Assembly: GCA_963780655.1 (NCBI GenBank)
Contig: CAWACP010000007.1
Location: 186,001-250,000 of the forward strand
DNA: 64,000 nt
Reading direction: 5' to 3'
DNA from: CAWACP01 sp963780655
GTDB lineage: Bacteria; Acidobacteriota; Terriglobia; Bryobacterales; Bryobacteraceae
Below, piece by piece: positions 38,961 to 46,273 of the stretch (positions within the stretch are counted from its first letter, which is position 1; each line of letters begins with the position of its first letter). Position numbers and translations under genes: made by a program. The notes beneath the pieces are model-generated. The model was not told where the DNA came from. It saw only the letters and a program-made list of their open reading frames with translations, and did not search any database.

Positions 38961-39224
38961 TCAACGATCGCACTTGGCAGGTATTGCTGCGCGCCGGGGA
39001 GCGGCTTCGAAATCTGGGATCAGACGGTAGGGGAAGCGTCCGCGAATCGCCTGATTGAAATAGCGCCCCTTGGATGGCGCAGCCAGTAACGACTGATGCA
39101 CCGCCATGGGCACGCTAAAGTATTGGTAGACCGCCCGACTGCAGAACTCCAGTTGCAACAGCGCTCGAGCTTCGTCATAAGAAACCGTCAGCAGCGTCGT
39201 GGATTCTACGGTGGCAACGCGCAT
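38961..39224 (-). CDS. KTSC-domain passenger protein inside the IS
   Basis: 87 aa with an excellent Shine-Dalgarno (AGAAGGAGG) ahead of the ATG. The pattern LLTVSYDEARALLQLEFCS and AVYQYFSVP then LLAAPSKGRYFNQAIRGRF is the KTSC domain. KTSC proteins are found alone or fused to RNA-related enzymes; their function is unknown. The stop is 10 bp before the transposase ATG, so both are transcribed together and move together. Confidence 0.85.
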   Translation of the reverse strand: MRVATVESTTLLTVSYDEARALLQLEFCSRAVYQYFSVPMAVHQSLLAAPSKGRYFNQAIRGRFPYRLIPDFEAAPRRAAIPAKCDR

Positions 39225-39411
39225 AGGACAACCTCCTTCTGGAGGCGTTAGCCCTAAAACATAATAACACTAAAATGTTCGTTAAGTGAACAGTATTGCC
39301 TTTAGGCGAGTGCGAACCCTTCTCATACGACGCGCGTTTCAGCGCGAGCATGGTAGGCATATACAGACGACGACCGGTTCTAAGACATCCCGCTCAATCG
39401 GAGACGACTGA

Positions 39412-39758
39412 CCCGCCTGCCTCCGGACCGCGGTACCTTCGCAGCGGCCGAACACAAAAGCCTGGAGCATGCAACATCGCAGGAAGAGGCCCCAAGTCCC
39501 GACTGTAGGGAAGTTTCACTCGGTTCTCGCAACCGCGCGGAATGGGGCGTGGACACCGAGGGTCACGGCAGCGTTATTACCTCTTATCGGTAGGGGGCCG
39601 GCGACGTTGGGGCGCACGCTCGGACAACCCACCCGGTCCCGGCTGGCCAGCACCGCCAACAGGCCTTGGGCTGCCGCCCGCCATGCGAGCGTAAGGTGGC
39701 GAAAAAGCAAGCCTCCGGGGATGACTAATCTGACGGCGAGCGGGTGTACCTGTGCGGG
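39412..39758. other. Intergenic stretch holding repeated site 2
   Basis: No gene is supported. It contains the repeated site at 39571-39595 and GC-rich sequence beyond it. Confidence 0.45.
39571..39595 (+). other. Repeated recombination-like site 2
   Basis: Left arm CGTTAT exact, 7-nt spacer, right arm TATCGGTAGG (one mismatch). It separates the IS-split membrane protein unit from the TIR gene. Confidence 0.6.
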
Positions 39759-40937
39759 CTAGGCGCGTCCGAATCGGCGTTCTTGTTCCTCATTGAGCCG
39801 TTGGAGTGGTGGGTTGGTCCAGCCGAAGTCGGCGTAGAGGTCGCAGGCGATTTCGCGTGCGATGCGTCGTTTGTTGCTCGTTAGCTCGTCGAGAGTCACG
39901 ACGCGGTGGGTGCCGATGGCGTTATCCTGCGCCCATGCGTTGTATGGGGCAGCATCATCGCGGCCCGTGACATCTTGTGGCCAAGTGAGGGTTCGGCCGG
40001 CAATGCCGTGCAATTCGATACTGAGTGCTGCCTGTGGGGCGAGGACGCGTTCTTGCGCCATGCGTGCCGCAAACTCCAGTACGGCGGTGGTCGCGTCGAG
40101 GATGCGGAGGACGTGCACGCGGTTTCCGCGGGCGGGGATGTCGTCGAGTGCCCAATTGTGGACGAACTGACCGCTGCGAAACAAGACCCAGCGCTGCAGG
40201 TGGTGCACGCGCCCGTCGATTTGATCGATTTCCCCGGCAATCCACTCATTGCCAGTCTGGATCTCCGCGGACGCGACCCACGGGTACGGGTACCACGAGT
40301 GGATCGTCACCGGGGCGTGCTGCATAAAGGAACGGCAGTGTTCCAAGTCCCTAAAGCGTGCTGTCTTAAACTGCATAGCGCAAATCCAGATGCGCCAGCG
40401 CGGTAAGGCCCAGATGCGCTCCATAATCTCGGTATCCGGGAGCTGTTTACGTTGGTGTGCGTACTCCGGTGGATCGTTGGGAACGGCTGAAGGTTCTCGT
40501 TGCCGGCCGTGTTCGCGCTGGAGTTTTGTAAGGAGGATCGCGCAGATACTGTCTGGCCCGTGCTCAGCGTAGCGGAGGTACCCCGTTGTTGGAAGGAGTC
40601 CGGGCACTTCGGTGTCGTCGAATCGAACGGGGAGGACATATTCCATCCGCTCGCGCAGTGCGCGTGCTTGTGCGCTTTTGCGTTCGTGCGTTGTCCAAAC
40701 CTTTGTGGCGTATGCTGCTGAGACGAGCATCAGACAGTACCGCGCCTTGTGCTCGTAGACCGCTGTGAGATGCTCGTAGAGATCCTTGCCCCACAGGCTC
40801 GCCGCCTCGTAGTGGTCATAAAACACCCGGACGCCGGCGTCACGCAGACAGCGTGCGATCGCCTCGGCTTCTGCTCTTTGTTCCCCGGCAAACGAAATCG
40901 CGACGTCGTAGTCGAAGGCAGTCGTTGATGCGTTCAC
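39759..40937 (-). CDS. TIR-domain protein with unknown C-terminal domain
   Basis: 392 aa, intact, ATG at 40937. Residues ~8-140 are a TIR fold: DYDVAISFAGEQRAEAEAIA, then VFYDHYEAASLWGKDLYEHL, CLMLVSAAY and a Glu in TTHERKSAQA. The C-terminal ~240 residues contain WIAGEIDQIDGRVHHLQRWV, FVHNWALDDIPARGNRVHVL and ITSNKRR-like segments and match no family I recognise. Bacterial TIR proteins commonly hydrolyse NAD during phage defence, with the second domain as sensor. It is the only gene between sites 2 and 3. Confidence 0.8.
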   Translation of the reverse strand: MNASTTAFDYDVAISFAGEQRAEAEAIARCLRDAGVRVFYDHYEAASLWGKDLYEHLTAVYEHKARYCLMLVSAAYATKVWTTHERKSAQARALRERMEYVLPVRFDDTEVPGLLPTTGYLRYAEHGPDSICAILLTKLQREHGRQREPSAVPNDPPEYAHQRKQLPDTEIMERIWALPRWRIWICAMQFKTARFRDLEHCRSFMQHAPVTIHSWYPYPWVASAEIQTGNEWIAGEIDQIDGRVHHLQRWVLFRSGQFVHNWALDDIPARGNRVHVLRILDATTAVLEFAARMAQERVLAPQAALSIELHGIAGRTLTWPQDVTGRDDAAPYNAWAQDNAIGTHRVVTLDELTSNKRRIAREIACDLYADFGWTNPPLQRLNEEQERRFGRA

Positions 40938-41030
40938 ACGTCCTCATGCTGCTCCCGAACGGAGGGCGGTCAATTGGAGTCTTGCACATTTTTGCGGGGC
41001 CGGGTTGTGAGCCCTTGGAGTCACCGCTCT

Positions 41031-41072
41031 GTTCGGAAAGAGCCATTCTCACGTTTTGTTCGGAAAGAGCCA
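41031..41072. repeat. Direct repeat GTTCGGAAAGAGCCA
   Basis: Two copies, 41031-41045 and 41058-41072, 27 bp apart, upstream of the TIR gene and just before site 3. They could be regulator sites or a leftover IS21-type terminus, which typically carries repeated end motifs. Confidence 0.5.
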
Positions 41073-41097
41073 CGACAGCGCGGGCGCGGTAGTCCCG

Positions 41098-41122
41098 GCG
41101 TTATGACGTGTTATCGGTAGCC
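41098..41122 (+). other. Repeated recombination-like site 3
   Basis: CGTTAT, 7-nt spacer, TATCGGTAGC: both arms exact. Separates the TIR gene from the kinase-propeller gene. Confidence 0.65.
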
Positions 41123-41245
41123 AAGGGACGCTGGGGCACGTCTGTGAGGCCTTCCCCGTCAATTCAATCGCGCGCGCCCAATCTCCGGACAGCCCGTGAT
41201 TCAGGACATGAGTGCCTATATCAGATAAACTCAGCTGTTACCACT

Positions 41246-43795
41246 ATGCCACTGGCTTCGGGCGACAAACTCGGGCCGTACGAAATCCTTTCACCCATCG
41301 GCGCGGGCGGCATGGGTGTGGTCTGGAAGGCGCACGACGCGCGGCTCAATCGTCTGGTCGCGATCAAAGTTGCCAGGGAGCAACTACCGGAGCGGTTTAA
41401 GCGTGAGGCGCGTGCGGTGGCGGCGCTGAATCATCCGCATATTTGTCAGCTTTACGACGTTGGAACTTTGGCTGACGGTGCCGGCTACCTGGTGATGGAG
41501 TTCATCGAGGGCGCGACGCTAAAGGGCCCTCTTACACGCGACAGGACCGTCGAATACGCAACGCAGATTCTGGATGCTCTCGACGCCGCGCATCAGAAGG
41601 GCATCACCCACCGCGATCTCAAGCCCGGCAATATCCTGGTCACGAAACAGGGAATCAAGCTGCTGGATTTCGGGTTGGCCAAGCAAAGCAGCCCCACGCT
41701 CAACGAAACCGATCCGACGCTGACGCAGGTGACGAGGCAGGGACACATCATGGGAACCCCGCAATACATGTCGCCGGAGCAGTTGCAAGGGAAGGAAGCC
41801 GACGCTCGCAGCGACCTGTTCAGCTTCGGTTGTGTGCTGTACCAGGCGCTGACGGGGAAGCGTCCGTTCGAGGGCGAGAGTTCGGCGAGCGTGATGGCGG
41901 CGATTCTCGAGCGCGAACCGGCGCTGCTGACCACGACAGCGGCGCTCGATCGAATCCTTCGGCGATGTCTGGCCAAAGACCCCGATCAGCGGTTCCAAAC
42001 GGCCCGCGATCTCAAAGCGGCGCTCGTATGGGCACTCGAAGCACCACCGGCTGCCGCGGTGCCCGCAAAGCCGCAGCGCGCCGGTTGGTTTCGTCCGGTG
42101 GGCACGTGGGCCGTGGCGCTCGCGCTGGCGGGCATTGCGCTCCTGGGGTGGCGCAACCTTTCGAGCCGTCCGGGAGCCGCTTGGGCGGGCGTCCTGTTAG
42201 GCGGCCCAGAGATCGCCATGGCGCCGCGCATATCGCCAGATGGTCACACGCTTGCGTTCCTCGCCATGGAGCGAGGCCTCACCCAGGTCGGGGTGATGAA
42301 GCCCGACACGGGTGATTGGACCATCCTCACCCACAAACGCAACGCCGGGCCTGTGGTGGAACTGAACTGGTCGGCCGACGGCAACAGAATCTTTTTCGAC
42401 CGCCAGGCGGATATCCCTCTGGGCATTTACAGCGTGCCCGCCCTTGGCGGCGAGGAACAACCGGTGCTGGAGGACGGAGAGGAACCGGAACCGCTGCCCG
42501 ATGGCAGTCTGTTAGTCGTGCGTCTGAGCGGCCAGCGCGAGCTTCGGGTCTATCGCTTCTGGCCCGAAAACGGTCGGCTCCAGGATTTCCCCATCAAAGT
42601 AATGTCGGCGTTCGCGCACGTTCGCGTGTTTCCGGATGGCCGCCATGCAGTGATCCTGGGCGAGCCGCTGGGCCCCGGCCAACTGGGCTTGCCTCACGTC
42701 TATATTCTCGATGTCGCCAGCGGGCAAATCGGCAGGCTCCCCACCGGCGCGGGCGACGACTCCAGCGCGCGCGCGTTGGCAGTGAGCCGGGACGGCAAAT
42801 CCGTGCTTATTTCGAAAGCCGCGGAGGATCGGACGGACATCGTATCACTCCCCGCTTCGGGACGCGGTTCTCCGCGCGTCCTGTTTGGCTCATCGGAATT
42901 CGTGCAATACCTGGATACCAGCCCGGACGGCGCCATCTACCTGGATGAGTGGGACGAGCCTGTACACATCCTGCGTACAGCGCCCACGGGCGGGCCGGCA
43001 ACCGTGATTGCGACTTTACCGAGCCAGGCTGTGTTCAGGAAACAAAAGGTATCCCTCTTACTTTCCGATGGGCGGGTAATTGCGCCCACCCGGCGCGCGG
43101 GCCAAACGCGATTGATGGTTTTCGAGGAAGGAAAGGACGCGGTCCCGCTGGTCAATACCACCGAGGAAACCTCCACCCCCGCCACGGCTGCCGGACCGGG
43201 TCAGATCGTATTTATCATCGGACCAGAACCCCACCGCACGCTGGCCCTCGCCAGCCTCTCCAACGGCCGGGTCACGCGGCGCATTGCATTTGATAAAGGC
43301 GAGCCGCGATCTTTGGCCGCCAGTCCGGATGGCAGTACGCTCTACTGCGCCGCCGCGGGAACCATCTGGTCCATTGCGCTGGCGGGCGGACAACCGCAGA
43401 AACTGCACGCCGGCGAATCCGTCTCGGTGATGCCCGGCGGGCTGTCTCTTCTAGTGCAGATGGCCGAGAGCGGGAAAACGCGGCTTGTGGAAGTGCCGCT
43501 CGACGGCGACGGGGAAAGGGAGATTCCGCTCAACGGTCCATTCCACCTCGCCGATGCGGAGATCATTTCAAGCGGTATTCGTAATGGCAAGCTGGCCGAG
43601 CCACTGGCCTCGCTCGATTCGTGGTTTTTCCAGCCGGGCGTGGTGGATCTCGCCACCGGGCGCATGACGCGGATCCCGGTGGATTTCCCGGGCGACTTTC
43701 ACTTTGAGACCTGGACCCCGGACGGACATCTGGTTTCGTGGTCCCACGAACTGCGATCTACCATCTGGAAGATGACGCAAACGGGGGCCCGGTAG
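41246..43795 (+). CDS. Ser/Thr kinase with WD40-like (PD40) periplasmic propeller
   Basis: 849 aa from the ATG at 41246 (MPLASGDKLGPYEILSPIGA); upstream in-frame sequence is the repeat site and is not coding. Kinase domain ~1-265 with GAGGMGVVWKAHD, VAIKVAREQL, HRDLKPGNIL, DFGLAKQ and SPEQLQG. One membrane helix near residue 290 (GTWAVALALAGIALLGWRNL). The remaining ~540 residues hold WD40-type beta-propeller repeats (APRISPDGHTLAFLAMERG, WSADGNRIFFDRQ, ASPDGSTLYCAAAG). This architecture is abundant in Acidobacteria. It is intact and alone between sites 3 and 4. Confidence 0.9.
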   Translation: MPLASGDKLGPYEILSPIGAGGMGVVWKAHDARLNRLVAIKVAREQLPERFKREARAVAALNHPHICQLYDVGTLADGAGYLVMEFIEGATLKGPLTRDRTVEYATQILDALDAAHQKGITHRDLKPGNILVTKQGIKLLDFGLAKQSSPTLNETDPTLTQVTRQGHIMGTPQYMSPEQLQGKEADARSDLFSFGCVLYQALTGKRPFEGESSASVMAAILEREPALLTTTAALDRILRRCLAKDPDQRFQTARDLKAALVWALEAPPAAAVPAKPQRAGWFRPVGTWAVALALAGIALLGWRNLSSRPGAAWAGVLLGGPEIAMAPRISPDGHTLAFLAMERGLTQVGVMKPDTGDWTILTHKRNAGPVVELNWSADGNRIFFDRQADIPLGIYSVPALGGEEQPVLEDGEEPEPLPDGSLLVVRLSGQRELRVYRFWPENGRLQDFPIKVMSAFAHVRVFPDGRHAVILGEPLGPGQLGLPHVYILDVASGQIGRLPTGAGDDSSARALAVSRDGKSVLISKAAEDRTDIVSLPASGRGSPRVLFGSSEFVQYLDTSPDGAIYLDEWDEPVHILRTAPTGGPATVIATLPSQAVFRKQKVSLLLSDGRVIAPTRRAGQTRLMVFEEGKDAVPLVNTTEETSTPATAAGPGQIVFIIGPEPHRTLALASLSNGRVTRRIAFDKGEPRSLAASPDGSTLYCAAAGTIWSIALAGGQPQKLHAGESVSVMPGGLSLLVQMAESGKTRLVEVPLDGDGEREIPLNGPFHLADAEIISSGIRNGKLAEPLASLDSWFFQPGVVDLATGRMTRIPVDFPGDFHFETWTPDGHLVSWSHELRSTIWKMTQTGAR

Positions 43796-44010
43796 AGGCT
43801 GCTCACGCCCGGAACCCTGTTCTCGAAAAAGCTGAATTTGCCAGACGACGCTTCGGGGCGCTCGCGACGCCGGGGCATCGCTGATAGCTGCGGCAAAGCT
43901 GTTCACGCTCTCAATCTTAGTGGGTTCGGGCACTCGGAAACAGGTTTCATGCGAGGAACCAAGCGCTGTGGAGACTTCATCTCGCCAGTCATCTGCGCGA
44001 ACCTGTGGCG

Positions 44011-44035
44011 GCGTTATCGGGCAATATCGGTAGCT
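44011..44035 (+). other. Repeated recombination-like site 4
   Basis: CGTTAT, 7-nt spacer, TATCGGTAGC: both arms exact. Follows the kinase-propeller gene by ~215 bp. Confidence 0.65.
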
Positions 44036-44236
44036 ACTCCGGGCGGGTTTAGTACGCCAGCGCGGCCCAACCTGGCAATCCAGCGAATCGAGCACCGCTT
44101 CGGTCAGTTCGTCCGGGCCTGGTTTGTGTTCGTAGAACCGGACCACTCTCGAAGAGAGTGTTTCGCAAGGCGTCAAACGCTCACGATGAAGCAAAGGCAG
44201 GAAGCAAGCCTTCCAGGGCGCTTCAGTTACCCAATC

Positions 44237-44450
44237 TCAGTCTTGAACTGGATGGCTGGAGACCACCGCGGCTACAACACCCATACTCCTAATACTGATC
44301 TCGTAGTCGCAAAAAGTCTCGCCGTGCACGATCTGTACCCTTTCGATTAAGCGCCTTATCGCCGTCACAAGGTCGCCCAGCCTCGCCATCTCTACGACCG
44401 CGGCCCGCGAGCTCCGTGCCGTCTTTATGGAGAGAGACAATAATCTTCAT
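44237..44450 (-). pseudogene. Small ORF, frameshifted
   Basis: ATG at 44450 with GGAGGGG upstream reads MKIIVSLHKDGTEL. A one-base shift near 44405 then gives AAVVEMARLGDLVTAIRRLI and CDYEISIRSMGVVAAVVSSH to a stop at 44237. About 70 aa if joined. Function unknown. Confidence 0.35.
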
Positions 44451-44701
44451 TGCGCCCCTCCGGACAGATGTGTGGGATTGTATCACCGCCGAGTGTGTTT
44501 AGAGTGAACCCGCGATGTCGCGCCGCTCTCGCGCAGCCGTTTCCGACACCCCAATAAAGCGGAGCTGAGCTTCGAGGAGCACGACGGCCGGTGCCGCGGA
44601 GGACACGCCGTTTGCATCGACCGGTGCTCTCGCCCAGCGGCTCGGGCGTTCATGGTTGCTTGCTCCAGAGATTTCTTCAATGGAAGCCCACCAACATCTG
44701 G

Positions 44702-45052
44702 ATGCGGCATCTGACCGACGAGATCCTGGAATGCTATGAGCGAGGGGAACTCTCGCCGGTGTCTGTTCAGGCCGTTGAAGAGCACCTGTTAGTCTACGAA
44801 CTCTGTCGGCAACTGGACACCCAGGTTCGGGAGTATATAGCGATCATAAAGGCCACGCTGCGCCAGATTGGGGGCAGGCAGGGCAGCGTTGAACTGCTCC
44901 GAACAGCGTCCGCTCTGCGTTCCTACTTCGCCGCTGCGGGCGGGGTCTCAGCCGCCGGTTTGGCCCCTGCCGACGGTTTGGCCACAGCGGCTGGCTTAGG
45001 CTTTGGCGCCCAGAAGTCGGGATCGGCCGCGATGAACTCCTTCGAGGGATAG
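44702..45052 (+). CDS. Small protein resembling a degenerate anti-sigma zinc finger
   Basis: ATG at 44702 reads MRHLTDEILECYERGELSPV and AVEEHLLVYELCRQL. Acidobacterial anti-sigma factors have the same layout with CPxC after EEHLL; here the first cysteine is replaced, so zinc binding is doubtful. The C-terminal part overlaps the opposite-strand gene by 130 bp and may not be native. Confidence 0.35.
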   Translation: MRHLTDEILECYERGELSPVSVQAVEEHLLVYELCRQLDTQVREYIAIIKATLRQIGGRQGSVELLRTASALRSYFAAAGGVSAAGLAPADGLATAAGLGFGAQKSGSAAMNSFEG

Positions 45053-45798
45053 CTCATCTTTGGGTTGACGGCGAACAGCGTGTTCTCCGTGCTTATGACT
45101 GTATCGGAGAACAGCTTCTCATAGCGCGCCCATTCCTCGGTTCCGAACGCTTCAGGTCCCCTCTTCGCGGGTCTGGGCGGGTCCATCGATTTCAGCGTTT
45201 CCATGCCGCTGATCATCAGGTAAGTTCCCCCCGGTGCGCCGGAGGTCACCCCGAACACCACTCGGCGTTGCTTGCTGTCCGACTTTTCCCAAACCGTCCT
45301 GAGCATTTTGCACAGAGCTTCGAAGTCGTCGCCGTGACCCGGTCTTACCCGCACGGTGGTGATGCTGTAGAACCTGTATTTCGGCAGGTTAGCGGGCACG
45401 GGCTGGTAGCTCAGCTCCTCCCGGTAGGTCGCGATCATCCCGCGTTCACCAGAGCGTAACTCCCCATCCTGCTGATCTAATTTGCCGAGCAGCGTATTCA
45501 GCGGTTCCGCATTGGACAGGTTAAGGGTCTCCTCGAGCCCCGCAAAGGAATCGTACCGCTCCAGAAACCAGACCTGGCTCGGACCGGTTATGCTCTGCAG
45601 GGCAGAATAGTTCGGATACTTACTCTTCGAGGCGGCCCGAACGAAGGCCATTTCCGTCTTTTCGTGCGCAGCGGACTTACCCGACTTGATGTCCTCGCGA
45701 ATAATCCGCAGGACGGCCGACGGCTGTTGCGCCATTACCATCGAGGCCGCCGCAAGGGCGATGCTCCAAACAACTGTACGACAAGCTATGCGTGTCAT
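44923..45798 (-). CDS. Exported protein of unknown function
   Basis: 291 aa, ATG at 45798 with GAGAGGAG upstream. Signal peptide MTRIACRTVVWSIALAAASM-VMAQ. The mature part is alpha/beta (VLRIIREDIKSGKSAAHEKT, PSQVWFLERYDSFAGLEETL, YRFYSITTVRVRPGHGDDFE, repeated EAL-type ends), possibly a dimeric ferredoxin-like fold. The tail is Pro/Ala/Lys-rich (PKPKPAAVAKPSAGAKPAAE). Typical of Acidobacteria exported proteins. It is the main gene between sites 4 and 5. Confidence 0.7.
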   Translation of the reverse strand: MTRIACRTVVWSIALAAASMVMAQQPSAVLRIIREDIKSGKSAAHEKTEMAFVRAASKSKYPNYSALQSITGPSQVWFLERYDSFAGLEETLNLSNAEPLNTLLGKLDQQDGELRSGERGMIATYREELSYQPVPANLPKYRFYSITTVRVRPGHGDDFEALCKMLRTVWEKSDSKQRRVVFGVTSGAPGGTYLMISGMETLKSMDPPRPAKRGPEAFGTEEWARYEKLFSDTVISTENTLFAVNPKMSYPSKEFIAADPDFWAPKPKPAAVAKPSAGAKPAAETPPAAAK

Positions 45799-46054
45799 CA
45801 GACACTCCTCTCTTTCTCGCCCGATTCGTCCATCCAGGCTCTAAGGGTTCATCGAGTGTACACCTATCGCAGCGCGTTGACCAGCATTTGGCCAGATTTA
45901 ATTCCGCCGGTACCGGACTTGCCGACAGGTTACGCGAGCCGCACGCTTGTTGAAACTGGCTTCGCCCCGGCACTCGTGTGCGCCTTTTAGCTCGCGAATC
46001 GATTGTCCTCGTTCGGCTACGTCCGGCGAGGCACGGCCGCGGCGCGACCCCGGT

Positions 46055-46079
46055 CCGTTATGTGCTGATATCGGTAGCG
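46055..46079 (+). other. Repeated recombination-like site 5
   Basis: CGTTAT, 7-nt spacer, TATCGGTAGC: both arms exact. Lies between the exported protein gene and the HEPN-NB-ARC gene. The surrounding gap 45799-46273 holds no gene. Confidence 0.65.
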
Positions 46080-46273
46080 GTTGCGCTTGCCACTCTCCGA
46101 GGGTTTTCTGGGCACGCCTCTGTCCGAGTGGCTGACCATCCGCTCGGAAGCGGTCAGACTGGAAAACGCCTAAATTCGGCACCAACTCTGCTACGACTTA
46201 ATTGAAGGAAGCGTGACGCAAAAGCGGGTTTAGATCCAGACGCTCCCTTCGCCAAATTACGCCATTCAACCTC

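Larger units (their letters stand above)
37558..39298 (-). mobile_element. IS4-family insertion sequence with passenger gene
   Basis: 1741 bp. Perfect 20-bp terminal inverted repeats at 37558-37577 and 39279-39298. A 10-bp target duplication CCTTTAGGCG flanks it at 37548-37557 and 39299-39308. It carries a DDE transposase and a small KTSC-domain gene, both minus strand. The perfect repeats and duplication point to a recent insertion. Confidence 0.93.
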
